Counted from the stretch's first letter, positions 34,871-49,400 are shown. The stretch is 64,000 bases of DNA from Erpetoichthys calabaricus (GCF_900747795.2 NC_041401.2:61889110-61953109), one strand, 5' to 3'. Notes: a model not told the origin generated them from the letters alone. Numbers and translations: made by a program.

Positions 34871-36904
34871 TCTCAATGTGTGTTTTGATTTTGGTTGTTT
34901 AGAGGGGTATACATATATGTGGTGACCTCCTACATTCCCAGTCTCCCATAAGACCTTCAAGATGCTGGTTATGCCTGGTGGTGTTGCTCTGAGCCCACAT
35001 GTGGAGGCTTAATATTGAACTGACCTGTGGTGCGAGAGGCCAAGGCTGTGCCAGCCTAGGCATTATACATGGAACAGAATTTAGTCCGCTTTTATAAAAC
35101 CGCTTTTATATCTACACTGTTTCTGCTGGTTTTGTGCTTAAAAAAAAAAAATAAAAACAAATCTGTAGCTTAGTTTTTAAGGTGATGGTTTCGGTTAACT
35201 CAGATTCCACGCTTGGTGAGGTTTACCTGGGCTTCAGTCTTAGTTTTGGGGGAAATTTGTCAAGAAACAGGTGAGGGTACAGTTGGATGGCCCAAGATGA
35301 TGGCAGCACGTAAAGTCAATAAACCAGACTTGTGTAGAGTTACAGTATGAGTAATTGGTCTAGCAGTGGCTGTTTTTGGCTGTCTTGTTGTCTTGATTTT
35401 GAGCCTGTTCAAGTAGTACTAGGGTGTTGTACCGTGTTAGCCATTATGAATGTAGAGAAAAGCCAAGCAAAATGACACCTTTTATTGGCTAACTAGAAAG
35501 ATTACAATATGCAAGCTTTCGAGGCAACTCAGGCCCCTTCTTCAGGCAAGATGTAATTACATCTTGCCTGAAGAAGGGGCCTGAGTTGCCTCGAAAGCTT
35601 GCATATTGTAATCTTTCTAGTTAGCCAATAAAAGGTGTCATTTTGCTTGGCTTTTCTCTACAGCCTGTTCAAGAATATCATTTGAGGCAGATGGTAAATC
35701 TGTTAGATGTGTTACCGGGTAGAATGGGGGGGGGGAGAGTGGGTCTGTAGAATATGTAACTTTAATTTTAAGACTACATTTAAAGGTCATCATGGTAAAC
35801 TGGCTGTTCACTTAATATGAATTTGCCAGCTGAAGTAAAGGAGTCAAATGCCATCTTTCTACCTTGTGCCAGCTTAAGCCTAATGTGCAAGAAGGTGCTG
35901 TTTTTGAAGACTTCTTGGACTGTGACTTGGCAAGACCGCACTGATCTGTGCTGCTGCATGTGTTTGGTTTTGGTTTCCTGAAATTCGAGAGGGCAGAAAT
36001 GTTGAAGAACTGATTGTTTTTATTCCATGTACCTAAAGGGTTTTAAACACACACCACCCATTTAATGGAGGGCTTGGCAGTGGTAATGCTGTCTCGCATG
36101 AAGGCGGCTTGGATCCTGGTGCCTGCTCAGCTATGGGCCCCTTTTGTAGGTGTGGGGTGTTCATTTGTCCCTTGAAAGACTGACCAGGGATGATTAGGAT
36201 ATGCTCCAGCACCCCCTCAACCCTGCTTTGTTAACCTTTGTTAAGTGTTTAGACAAGACTCTGTTAAGTGTTTAGACAAGACTCTTACCAAGATTCTACC
36301 TTGTACAGTAATGATTGGCTAACATAAATGATGTGGATGTGGGCTTTGCAGAAGTTTGTTGTCTTGTTACTCAGTAGGGTGCATTTCCCTCCCATTCCAC
36401 TGACACAGCACTGTTTGCAGTTTTGTTAAATGTCACATCAAGCTTCAATATTAAAGTAGTTGATTTTTATTTAAAACATTACAGTGCTTCCACATTTACA
36501 TTTTTTTTTTTATTGGCACCACATTTCCCATAAAGCTGACTGTGCTGGGCAGCAGTGAGAGCGCAAACATTCCTTCCCATGTAGTCTAGTGTGGTGCCAT
36601 CAGGCCCCCTGCCAGGGTCACCATGTATAACCAGTGCTATCCTCTCTTCTTCCCTGGCCCCCAGGTAAGTTGATTACACTTTTAATTGAGTGAAATTGCC
36701 CAATGTATTCGACTTAATACTTTTAACTCCTGGTTCCTTTTACCTGATGCTAAACACTTAATTCAAAGTCCAGAATGACTTTAGAAAATGTTTGAAGTCC
36801 ACCCCAATATTTCGTTCCTTCTTGTTTTTATATTTGATCATTTGAAGGTACTTGCAAGGAGATTAACATTTTGAAGGTACAAGGAAACCATCTTCATTGT
36901 CATC
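34871..36904. other. SRSF1-PIGS intergenic region
   Basis: The only clear structure is the palindromic element at 35414-35662. Small items are a G run near 35727-35737 and an exact tandem duplication of a 23-base unit (GTTAAGTGTTTAGACAAGAC plus TCT) at about 36239-36284. A segment at 36624-36662 looks exon-like but is not supported. The rest is unassigned. Confidence 0.5.
35414..35662. mobile_element. Palindromic element with perfect 106-base arms
   Basis: Bases 35451-35556 and 35557-35662 are exact reverse complements with no spacer; the centre is ATGTAATTACAT. The arm includes TTTTATTGGCTAACTAGAAA, AAGCTTTCGAGGCAACTCAG and CCCCTTCTTCAGGCAAGATG, known to me as a common fish repeat. A 37-base head (35414-35450) is present on the left only. 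A 12-base direct repeat, AGCCTGTTCAAG, flanks it (35402-35413 and 35662-35673, overlapping the arm by one base). The direct repeat suggests target-primed insertion, with the inverted arm made during copying; a DNA transposon hairpin is the alternative. Confidence 0.75.
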
Positions 36905-36920
36905 AGTGAAAATTTAATTG

Positions 36921-36926
36921 TTTATT
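36921..36926 (-). terminator. PIGS: Probable poly(A) signal of PIGS
   Basis: On the - strand AATAAA lies about 250 bases after the PIGS stop codon, within GGAATACAATAAACAATT. A second TTTATT run near 36945 gives an alternative AATAAA. Confidence 0.55.
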
Positions 36927-37175
36927 GTATTCCACATTTAAATAAATAAACTTTACATCTTTGCAATGTCAAAGTGATAGTCTTCATTTTAGCAACATAT
37001 CAGACTCAAATTCCTCAGCCAGTGCAACATCTGCAAAATCTTTGAACATTGATAACAACTCCAGATGTTACTGGAACTGACATGACCATAAACCACTGCA
37101 GAAATCTTTCCATATATAATTGTTTCCTTCAGGAAGTACTGTATTTTCAGTCACAAGTGATGAATCCATCAATAC

Positions 37176-37451
37176 TTAGTCTTTTTTCTTTGCCATGTTC
37201 CTTCTCTCTCTGAATTCTTTAGCAATCTTCAGGAGGGATAGCAAGATGGGCACCGACATTGGTAAGAACAAAGGTATATAGATGGCAAATTTTTGGTCAT
37301 CTGGAAAGTACAGGAGGTGTAGAAGTGACGGGTCAAAGAATGCTTTCTCGGAGGCCAGAATCGCTTCCTTGCTTGACTGAAAGGCAAAGCCAAGGTTGCC
37401 AGCCTCCAGCTCAGCAATGGCAGCCTGTATGGCGATCACAGCATTATAGAC
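37176..37451 (-). CDS. PIGS: PIGS last coding exon
   Basis: The acceptor is ACTACAG and the exon begins [11 protein letters not shown]. It encodes the luminal end [20 protein letters not shown], the C-terminal membrane helix and the lysine-rich cytosolic tail, then a stop. Confidence 0.96.
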   Translation of the reverse strand, partial: VYNAVIAIQAAIAELEAGNLGFAFQSSKEAILASEKAFFDPSLLHLLYFPDDQKFAIYIPLFLPMSVPILLSLLKIAKEFRERRNMAKKKD

Positions 37452-40400
37452 CTGTAGTTTACAAAAGCAAATAAAGAAGCAGTTTACAGTGAGTTAAAGC
37501 AGCAGATATCAACTAGTAAGAACTACCATCCAGTCTTAAACTGGCAGCCACCAAATGGACCACCGCTTCCACATTAATAGAACTACTTGGGCTGCTGGTC
37601 GAGTTGAAGTGAAAAGCATGGCCGCTCACCAAGTAGACAGCTGAATGTGTGCGGATGATGCTTAATTTAGCATGCAGATAAACCGAGCTGTATCCAAACG
37701 AAATCGGTAGTTACTGACAAAATGTAATGAAACTGCATTCTCCAAATATTGTTTAGTCGATTTATTTTCTCACTCATACCTTTGGAAGGTGTCACAAGGA
37801 GCATGCATGTTATAAATGTACAGTATGTCTGAAGGGTACGGGAGGGCAATGCTGAGACACAAGACTGACGTGTTTATTTCAAACTAGCAGTAGAGTACAT
37901 AGATGAGTGCTGCTCTGAAGGGTGTGGGCTGCTGCTGAGATCATAAAGGTGTGGAAGATAAAGAACATTAGGTAAATGTCACATGACAAGTTTGTCAAAG
38001 AACACAAAAAGTTAACAAGAATAGGAAATGTAAGCAGCTTTGCGACACGTCTTGGCCAGGTTGTTGTAGTAGGGCACGATGATTGAATATCACATTAATT
38101 AATTGCTTCTCCGGGTTTCATCATTACCTTGGAGAACTCGATTTACTTTTTATAACACCCATCCAATGGGAAATTCAGATATGGGGACATAATACTACAT
38201 ACGGAATATTGCTATAAAAGTTCAGGTTGCTGTTTTGGAATATGGCCAATGTGCCATTTATGTGAATACAATACACCTGTCTTTTTAAAACTCGAAATAA
38301 GTCTGCCTTCATAATCTGTGCCCTCCTTACAGGGACTGTTGTTTATAACTGCATTCTACCATGTAAGCAATTCAAAAACAGAACTGACACACTGTGATCA
38401 AAAGAAACCCAAGGCAAACTCATCTGCTTCAAAGATGGCAAATAATAATGGGGGAAATGCAATTCAGGCACCACCCTCTGAGAAAAACGTCTCCCACCCC
38501 AGTTTATGATTTACCTGTGATGCGATTTTATCATGGATGACAATGTTTCCAATCTCATCAAGAAGCTGGGCCAGAGAGGTTTGTGTCGTCGTTGCTGTTG
38601 CAATATTTTCTAAAGTGCGTAACCACAGAAATCGGTCGAGCTCCCAGTCAGTCAGGCCCTGATTTGCAGGACTCTCCATGAGGAAGTCATCTGGGACGTA
38701 GGCGAGTTGTACACCCAAGAGCAGCCTGCAGAAGAACCAACAGAATGGCAACATCTCGTAAAGTCATATTTGGGCAGGCCTTCTCAGGATTTTCCTGACT
38801 GCTACTGAGTAACAAGAAACATGCCACAAGATATCAGATGGGAATTTCATATCTCATACATTTAACTTCTCTTAATTAGATGTCACTTCCTGACTTTTAA
38901 AATAAGTGTACCTTACCATATCTGCATTTTGTGAAGATCCATAAAAGCCATGTATGGGTATGTGGGGATGGACTTTGGATTTTTTAGATCAAAATTAAAG
39001 TGCATGGCCTTTGATGGGGGCAATAATCTCCAGCTAGTAAAGTTCTGACATGAACTCCCAGGTGTTAGTTTTAATTTAAGGACAGTATTTATGAAAAACA
39101 GTAGAAGGCCATTCAGCCCAACAAAGCTCGCCAGTCCTATCCACTCAATTCTTCTAAAGAAACACCATATCAAGTTTTGAAAGTCCCTAAAGTCCTATTA
39201 TCTACCACACTATTTGGTAGCTTATTCCAAGTGTCTATAGTTCTAGTTGTGAAGGAAAACTTCCTAATGTTTGTGTGAAAGTTGCCCTTAACAAGTTTCA
39301 AACTGTGTTCTTGCTGTACTCATCCTAAAATAACAGTCTTGATCCACTGTACTAATTCCCTTCATAATTTTAAACACTTCAGTCGAGTCACCTCTTAATC
39401 TTCTTTTGCTTAAACTGTATAGGCTCAGCTCTTTTAATCTTTCTTCATAATTCATCCCCTGTAGCCCTAGAATGAGCCTAGTTGCTCTTCTCTGGACCTT
39501 TTTGTAGCCTGGACACCAAAACTGCACACAGTACTCCAGATGAGGCCTCACCAGTGTGTTATAAAGCTTGAGCAGAACCTCCTTGGACTTATACTCCACA
39601 CATCAGGGCGCTATATAACCTGACATTCTGCTAGCTGCCTTAATGGCTTCTGAACACTGTCTGACAATTGATAGTGATGAGTCCACTACGATTCCTAAAT
39701 CCTTCTCATTAGGTGAACTTTAGATTTTCAGATCTCTAATTGAGAAATAGTGAAGAAACGATACAATGAAGAACAACAGTATGAAGAAATGGTACAAAGA
39801 AAACACAATACAAAAAATGAAATAAATCATTTACAGGTCTGGGCATTTTACCATTGACCATTTGAACTGTGAGCTTCACCTTTGCGTCTGCAAATCCCAA
39901 TCTTAACTGGACATCTTCTCAATGCAAAGTGTACAGTTCTGGTGGTCCCTTCCTTTACCCATGGCCAAACCTAACCAAAGGCAGCCTGAACCAAAGCTGG
40001 GCCAAACATGAACCTATGAGATCTCCTTGGCTGTGCCAATTGTGCTCAAAAGGATATACTGGTGGTGTACGTGGATTATTCTCCCAACATACTTAACACC
40101 ACAGTTTAGAGCCGTATGTAACTTTAACTTAAAACATTTTTAATTGTTTTTAATGAAACGTGTCATACCTTGTGAAACATAACAGTGGTCCCCTCATTGT
40201 TATGAGAGAAGTCTTCCTAATTTTTCATGACATAATGAAATTGCAAAGTGCAAACCCTATCAGAATCAAATTTTAAGCCAAATGTTTCCTTAATGTACCC
40301 CTACTCGAGAGTGGTCTGGGCGAAAAGGTCTAAAAACCCTAAGCACAAAGCAGAGACAACACAGAAGAGGCTTAGGGACAATTGTGTGAATGTTCTTGAT

Positions 40401-43400
40401 GACTTGAACCCAAATGAACACCACTGGAGAGACCTGAAGACAGCTGTCCAGCGATGGTCTCCCTTCAACCTGACAAAGCTTGTGAGGAGCTGCTGAAAAG
40501 AATGGAAGAAAATCCCAAAATTCAGATGTGCAAAGCTTGTCAAGCCCAAGCAGACTCTGGGCTGTAATCACTGCCAAAGGGGCTTCACAGAGTGTCTCAT
40601 TACTTGTGCCAATATGAGGTTTTAGTTTTTTATTTTGAATGCATTTGCAAAAAATTTCTAAAGTGTTGTTTTGGCTTTGTCATTCTTGGCTACTAAGTGT
40701 TGCTTGGTGTGAGGGAAAAAATCATTTTAGTATAAGGCTACAACGTAAGAAAAATGTCATAAATGTGAAGGAGTCTGCCTACCTTCTGAATCCATTGTAA
40801 TTCCCTGTATCTTCTATTAACCAGAAACATGCTATATCTTCAACCAAAACGTTCCCAATTTTCTCAGCCCCCCGGTGTGCCAGTTAAATTTCCTGACAGG
40901 CCTGGTTAGACCCCGTAGCTGATGGTTGAACAGGTCAGCTTTAACCCCATCTTTCACTATCTGTGACTTCAATATTTCCCTAGTACTTATGCGATATAGT
41001 CCCATTAAAAGGTACCCTGGACTTTAAAACCACACATGTTCTTTGGTTATTTTGTGGATCTTAGTCCAAAGTTGTATTTCATCGCACAATAACCAGCAAA
41101 ATGAACGCGCATCATTCATTTTACGTGTGGCACAACAACATAGTAAAGTCCACAACCTAGAGGCCTAGGTTAGCCTGTAGCCTCTTGTGCACGGGAGATG
41201 AGTAATAAGTGCAATTTTTGAAAGTCATAGTTCCTAAGAAACTCAAAATGTAAGGATTTTAAAGCTAGAATGTAAGTGCCTTTAGAATAAGGACTTCATT
41301 TGAAACTGCCTTTAATGCTCACATAATGATTAGGCAGTTGGCAGATGTGTGCTGGTTTATCTTTAAAAAAGAAAAAGAAAGAAAAAGGTATCCCTGTGAC
41401 TTCTGGCCTTCCTTTCTACTATTTTATTCACTAGAAACATATTTAATAACACTCCTGGTTAATTAGGTGACGCTGCTGTAAGGATTATACAGTACATTTT
41501 TTGCATACGTCAGTCATTTTGTGAATGTAAAAGCTACCATATTTCCAGCTACTTTTTATAATCCAATCCACCAAACGCTAGCAGTATTACCACAGGTTAA
41601 ATGCATAAAATGTTCTTTGAATTAAAATGGTAACTGCTTGCTAAGCTAACAAATTCCAGGTTTAAGTGTTGTGTAAAAGGAATATTACAAAAAGTAAGCG
41701 GATTACAAGTTCCATCCAGGAGAGATGATTACTAATCCACATTATCCTTACGTACCGTAGCTGAGCGAGGAACACTTCCATCACACGCACTGTATCAATA
41801 TTGACCTGGACAGGAAAGCGATTGTTGTCCGAATACTTTTCATTCACATTATAAACCTGGCAAAAAGAAAGCAAATAAACTTCAGGCTAAAGAGGCAATG
41901 GGAAGGATGAGATACATTTATACAGGGCAAAAAGCAATGTCAGCACAAATGAGGCACTGTTGAAACTAACAAGTTTTCGGCAATTAGTTGCACAATCCAC
42001 ACTATTCAAATTTTTTGCCTTGCTCAAATCTAAAGGTGTCAACCTTACCTCGTAGTACATGGCTTCTGGGCATGGGTATCATGATAACCAAACACTCGCA
42101 CGATCATTCAATGAATGATATTAAGAATAATAATAACATATATAATATTATTATATATATATATATATATATATTATTATTGTATCTCTCTATTATATAA
42201 AAAAATCTTTCGAAGCGACAAGACTTTTTAGGAGACGAGACGTGACTTTTTTGAAAAAAAAATTTCAAGTCCAGCGAGATGACAATATCGTCACGATATT
42301 TATAAAAGTCACGCCCTCCTCTCAACCATTTTTCAACCTCACTCACGGTGCTCTCACCTCTCAGTCTTCTGAATGCTTTTGTCAGACACACTTCTCGCGC
42401 TCTCAGCTCTTATAAATTTTAACGTTTTCCTCACTTAAAGTTCCCAATTAAAGAAGACGTATTATGTCCAAATCTTTTTGAAGAATTTCATCACGATGGG
42501 TTATCAACAGAAAAAATGAGTACACAGGCAATCCCAGCACAGAGAAACGAGGAAGTCAAACAAATTTACGGCAAAAATGTGGATCGGTTACACGGCAGAT
42601 TGGTTAAATGCGTATCAATAGACTATGCTGAAACAGTTCGTGGTGAAAACAACAACTTACAATATCTCGAAGAATATCTACAACCGTTAACAACGTCTGG
42701 TCTTCCAGCACACAAATTACTGTAGAAAGAAGGACGTATCCAAGAAAGGTAATGTAGTACATCTTCAGGGGATAACATTAGATACCAAAGGAGATCTTGA
42801 TATGCCATTCGTATTAAATCGTTTAGTTTCCCATTAGAATAGCTTTTGCAAAGACAATTAACAAATAGAGACAAACATTCAAAAAAGTTGTTTTATTTAA
42901 CAGTGAGAAGGAAATGAAATGCAGTCACGGGCAGTTATACGTCACGTGGATGCAAATGTAACACTTCATATGAAAATTAAAGTCTGTTTAAATTGTACAT
43001 TCACATCCCCATACGCGAGCGGCAGAACCGCAAAGAGGCTAGTGTGTAACGATGGCCAGGGGGTTGATGAGCGAAGTGAGCAGGGGGCAAAGCCCCCTAG
43101 TAATCTATATATATATAAAAGCCAAATACCACCGACTCACTCATCACGAAATCTCCCAAACCATGAGGACTTGGGACTTAAAATTTGGAATGTAGGTTAC
43201 CCTTGGCCCATAGGTGCTTGCTATGAAACGGTTTTAAAAATTTCGTGGTCCAAGCGTGAAATTTCTTATAGTTTTTTTAGACCCGTTTGTATGTCTGTCC
43301 GCGTTTCATGACAGAACTACTTAACAGATTTAGATCAGGTTTTTTTCTATAATTTGCTTGAACATTCCGTTGATTTTGCTACTTTCTCATTGCGCTATGT

Positions 43401-46400
43401 ATCATAGTTAGCTTGCGGTACCACTTTAATAGCGCAAATCTGAGAGAGACTTATTGGGCTGCGGGGCCCTCCTCACTCACACGTCTGCCTCTGGGTGTAA
43501 CCTTAACCTCCGCTTAGTTAGCGAACGAGAGAAATACTTAACGAATTTAGATCTTTTTTTTTTTCTGTAATTTGCTTGAACATTACGGTTGATTTTGCAA
43601 CTTTTCTCATCGCGCTAAGAATCACAGTTCGCTTGTAAGAGCGATATATTCGCGCTAATCCGAGACAGAGGCTGCGGGCCGAGGGAAGGGGGAAGAGTGA
43701 CGTCAGGTTTAGAGAGCTGGACGGGGCCCTCCTCACTGTCCTGTTTCACTACAATGTGAGCGGAGCCGCGGGGGATGGCTAGTATAATAATATAATGTGT
43801 GTTACTAATCTGAAATGTTCTAATTTACTGCACATCTGTGACTCACAACTCCAGAAAACTGGGTCCAAATCCCTGCCCAGTCACTATTAGAGTGGAGGGT
43901 ATATACGTTTCCATCATACCCACCTTGGTTATTCACCAGTTCTCCTCCATTCCCCAATATGTTTAGGGATAAATGCTTGCTCTAAAATGTAGAAGTGAGT
44001 GTCAGCATATGTCCTGTGAAGGATTAGCACTTGGTCCAGGACTGGTTACTGCCTTGAGCCCACTGCTATAGTACCACCCTATTCAGGGCAGGTGTGAAGT
44101 GAAACTAACCTGGAGGATAAATTTGTGGTCTCTAACAACATTCCTCAGACTGAAGAAGCTGCTTGGATGAGCAGTGAAAGGTATCTCCCTAACAAGAACG
44201 AAGACCAGTTGCCATGATTCAACTACCAGATAATTGTACAGTCCTTAACACGTTGAGATTAAACAGGCTCAATAAAAGAAGAATTAGTTTTGACATTAGC
44301 CTGCATTAATGTTGTTCAGTAGTAGCCAATAGTGCTTGGAGAAATTCTTGCCACGCCAATATTTAACTCTTCACAAAAAAACACTTCTGTCCCTTGGATT
44401 AGATGTTCATTCTATGTATGTGGAGAAAATCTTTACAAATCAGAACATTCTTGTAATTGGAGAAAAGCAAAAATGGCTTTCAAACTAGAGGCATGAAGGC
44501 CAGCAAAACGCATTGACTGAGTGAACAAGAGACACCTCATCTAACGGACGTAACTGCAGAGAGGCAACATTGTTGTAAATACTGTTCACCTAACATTAGC
44601 TTACACCCAAAAGAGAACAAAAGATCAGCCTTTGAATGCAAACAGGGTTAACAATGGAGAGGAAGCATCTACTTTGCAGGTCAAATGTGAAAAATACATT
44701 CATCACTTTTAAAGAATGCATGCATTTTGGAGGGTGGCAGACTGGTACAGTGGGTACAATTGTTGTTGTTTAGCTATAAAGCCCTCAATGCAAGCCCAAA
44801 TACAGGCCCCCCCCCCCATGAATTTTACGTGTTCCCGTCAAGTCAGCAAGGGTTGTCTCCAAGCACTCCAGTTCTTCCTCCCCTCCCTCACAACTCTTAC
44901 GAGTGAGTGTGCCCTGTGAAAAAGACTGGCATTCCATCCAGCACTGCTTCCTGCTTTGTGTCTGACGTTGCCAAAAAAGGCTCACCGCCCTGTAAGCCTA
45001 ATACTTAAACCAGCAAGTTAAAATAATAAATGAATACATTAATTAATGCCTTTTGGAAAATTGATTTCTCATTCTAACCTTGATGACTTACACTTTATAT
45101 TTGACATTTTATCCAGACCATGACTTGATGCACTGAACGTTTTTCACAACAAACTGCCATTCAGAAAACAAAAAGACTATACAATTTTATAAACTGATTT
45201 TACCACACTGCTGTTTTTGGCTGACGTTTCATCCTTATATCCTGGAAATGTCATTATCTCATTGAAAGCCAAGGATCTGTATGCTGTTGACTACAGATGG
45301 GCAAACTAGAAAGCACATTTAACAACACAACCTTAGGATTTTCTGACTCTTTAATGAAAAATTCATTATGTGCTAAATTAAGGCGCTCATGCTGTCATAA
45401 CGAACATGAAAGATCTTGATGCGTCTTACTGTAACTAAGGGAGCATCAGTCTCTCCAAATGCACCAAGGCCGTTTCCAATAATGCATTCATAATGAATCA
45501 GGCTATGAGTAATCCGTGGTATGTTAGCACATAAGCCACAGTGTGACAATCTGCCATAATGTCTGAAAGTACTTAAACCACTTCAAGCTTTATGTAACAT
45601 ACACGGCAGATGCACAAATTGCCTTGAGCATGGAGAAGACTACAGCTATAACAATACATAGTATGCTATATTTGTTACGTTTTATCAGCCTTATGCAAAT
45701 CCTAAGGCTGTGTCCATAGAAACAAATCAATCTGTCAAATCCATTGACAAGTTCAATTATTTTACAATATCACTGCCAAAATGTAGTATAAGTTTAAACC
45801 ACATGCATGTTTAAGGATTCTATGATTTTATTCAGAGCAAATTTACACAAAAGTATCTAAAAGACAAGATACCAATAAAAACATATAAAACAAGAACTAG
45901 AAAACTTCAAGCCTGTTTCAATGTAAGGTGTGTGGAGAAAAAAAAATAACAAAATATTAATGGATATTATGTAAATAATGTGTATACATCCAGCCATCCA
46001 ACCTCAAACCCACCAATCCCAAGTAAGGTCACTGGGAAGCTGCAGCTCATCCCAACAAGCATTGGGCACAACCCCGGCACAGGGCGCCAGTCCACAGCAG
46101 GGTGAAAACACACAGACAAACAGAGACCAGTTTAGCGATGCCAATTCACCTAACCTGCATGTCTTTGTACCATGGGAGGAAAGGCAAGCGCTCAGAGGAA
46201 ACCCACATGGATTCATACGGGTGCAGGAAGCACCCAGGACATGAACCCTGATATCCTTGTCGCGAGGCAGCAGTGTTACCACTATGCCACTGTGTCACCC
46301 ATGGGTATAAATTTCTATGAAAATAAGTAATACATTTTATAACTTGATTGTACGGCTTGCTCTATAAGAAGCAAGAAAAATATCTCAAATATTTATTAGT

Positions 46401-49400
46401 ATTTATGATTTAAATAGGTTTTCTATAGGTTTTCTATTTTCATACACAATTGTAACAATTACATTCAATACTGAATTGAACACATTTAATAATAAAAGCA
46501 CCTTCCTGTATATTTTACAAACCAACTTGGCTAGTAATGTTTGGTCTCTGTCAATTTATTTAAAAGATAAACACATCCTACAAACAGAATTCATACTTGT
46601 ACGTTTATATGGTGAAGCTAAACATAAATAAATGTATTTTTAAACACATAAGATATAAAAGGTATCAAACAATCCAGTTCATGGACATTTTCAATAGCAC
46701 CAATAAAAGAGATTCATGAGCGCACTCTTTCAGTTACGTAGTTGTTGTTGTAGCAGGAGTGCTCAATCGCTACTAGCAGATACCAGTAGAAATTAATGGC
46801 AAGTCCATTTAAGACTGGAGCAAAAAATGTCTTCAAACAAAAAGTCTTAGGAAGCTGAACAAATTACCAATGCGTGCTGCTAAAAAGGAAACCCTAACAA
46901 CGTTTTAGAAGTGTCTAGATGAAATATTGGGACAACTTAGTTATTAACCAGCCAAACAAGCCTGATGAATAGAATGGTATTCCCTTATTTGTCAAAATTC
47001 TTATAATCTATATAATAGGACAGAACCCTCAGTTACAGTCCTTGATGGCCACAGTGGCTACAGGTTTTCATTTCAGCCAGTTTTAATTAGGAGTTCGTCT
47101 TTGCTAATAATGACACTTGATATTAAATTATATATAATGATCAAATGTATACGGATACCCTTTCAAATCACTGAGTTCAGTTGTTGCAGACATGCCCATT
47201 GTTAACAAATGCATAAAATCAACTACAAAAATAATGCAATCCCCATTAACTAACACTGACATTAGAATGTAGAGTTGTATTGAAACACATAGGATGCCAC
47301 GTTTGCCACAAACCAGTACATGAAATTTCTGGTCTGCTAGATCTGCCTTGGTCAATGGTAAGTGCTAATATTGCAAAGCGAAAGTATGCAAAAGCAACAA
47401 CAGCTCAGCCATGAAGTGGGAGACCCCGCAATCTCACAGAGCAGGACTGGTGAATAATGAAGAGCACAGCACTACAAATTGCCTATCCTCTGTTGCATCA
47501 CTCACAACAGACTTCCAAACTTCCTCTGGAGGCAACATCTGTCACAGAACTGCATGTGAGGAGCTTCATGAAATGAGCTTCCACGACTGAACAGCTGCAC
47601 ACAAGCCTAAGATCACTATGCGTAATGTCATGTGTTGGCTGGAGTGGTGTAAAGTAAGCTGCCATCAGACTCTGGACCATAGCAAATGGTTCTCTGGAGT
47701 GATGGAACTGGCAGTATAATGGAGGAGTCTGGGTTTGGTAGATGCCAGGAGAGCACTATATTCCAGACTGCACAGTGCTTACTGTAAAATTTGGTGAACA
47801 AGGGATAATATTCTGCAGTTGTTTTTCAGGGTTTAGGCTAGGCAGCTTGGTTCCAGCGAAGCCTGTTAATGCTGCAGCACACCAACAATATTTTAGACCA
47901 CTGTGTGCTTCCAACCTTAGGGCAACAGTGTGAGGAAGGCCCTTATCGGTTCCAACATGACCATGCCCCCATGCATTAAGCCAGGTCCATAATGTCAAGG
48001 TTTGACAAGTCTGGTGTGGAGGAACTTAAGTGGCCTAACTAGAGCCCTAACCTCAACCCTAATGAAAACCATTGGAATGCTGGTTGTGAGCCAAGTGTTC
48101 AACATCAGTGCATGACCTCTCAAGAGCTTTATTAGCTAATTGGGCACAAATTCCAACAGACACACTTGGAGGTAACTTCATATTAATGCTTAGGGTGATT
48201 GGTCAGAAGTCCACAAATTTTTGTTAAGTTATAGAGTGTATATGACTTGTTAGTGCTTTCATTTAAAAAAAAAAAAATTAAAAATCTGCATTACATTATA
48301 GATTTTTCCATCCATCCATCCATTTTCCAACCCGCTGAATCCGAACACAGGGTCACGGGGGTCTGCTGGAGCCAATCCCAGCCAACACAGGGCACAAGGC
48401 AGGAACCAATCCCGGGCAGGGTGCCAACCCACAAACACACCAAGCACACACTAGGGCCAATTTGGAATCGCCAATCCACCTAACCTGCATGTCTTTGGAC
48501 TGTGGGAGGAAACCAGAGCGCCCGGAGGAAACCCACGCAGACACAGGGAGAACATGCAAACTCCACGCAGGGAGGACCCGGGAAGCGAACCCAGGTCCCC
48601 AGGTCTCCCATCTGCGAGGCAGCAGCGCTACCCACTGCGCAACCGTGCCGCCCTTATAGATTTTCCTTTTATGAAAAAATTATCTATAACGTTTTGTGGA
48701 CCAGAACAGGTGTTTTCTTCTTGGTTCTTCCCTTGCCTCTCTCAATTATTTCTAAACATTTTATTAACACAGATACTTCGTGTTGTAAAAGGTATCTGAA
48801 GAGCTAGTGATACCTTTGTCAATAGTATCTCAATATTAACTGGTGGCTGGTTCAGAAAATGGGAAACCAAAACATAGCTGTTAAAACTAAAATAAGAAAT
48901 TAAGGGTTCTGAATTGTAACAAATTAGCTGACTAAAATGAATCTCAAAACAAATTTCTTTAGCAGTGAATTAATGGCATTTAATTACGAAACTGTTGAAG
49001 TGAAAACCTGCAGCCACTAAGGCCTGACAGGAACACAGAGAAAAGCATTGGTGAGGGGTTTAAGAGCACCAGGTGACCCACAGCCTGTTCTTCTCTCTTC
49101 TCCAAAAGGAAACAGCAATACATCTTCAAAGGCAGGCTGCGGGATGATAATGGCAGCTATCACCATGTTTCAAGCACCCACTGAAGAACTTACGGAATCT
49201 TTCTCAATTACCCCCTTGACAAAGATACTTTGCTGAGCATGGCTACACACGGACATATATTAACTAATGGCATAGGGCAATCAATAGAGTTTGGAGTCAA
49301 TTTCTAAACTCCATATCACTGACACATTTGCATAAGACACATGAGCACAAAAGCTTAAACTAAAAATCAAGAAGGAGACGAGTCAAGTATAATGAACAGT

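Noticed and set aside
36624-36662. Exon-like piece beginning ATG TAT AAC and ending in a strong CAG-GTAAGT donor
   Set aside because: The 13-residue peptide (MYNQCYPLFFPGPQ region) resembles nothing known to me, no downstream exon could be linked, and it lies between the two gene ends.
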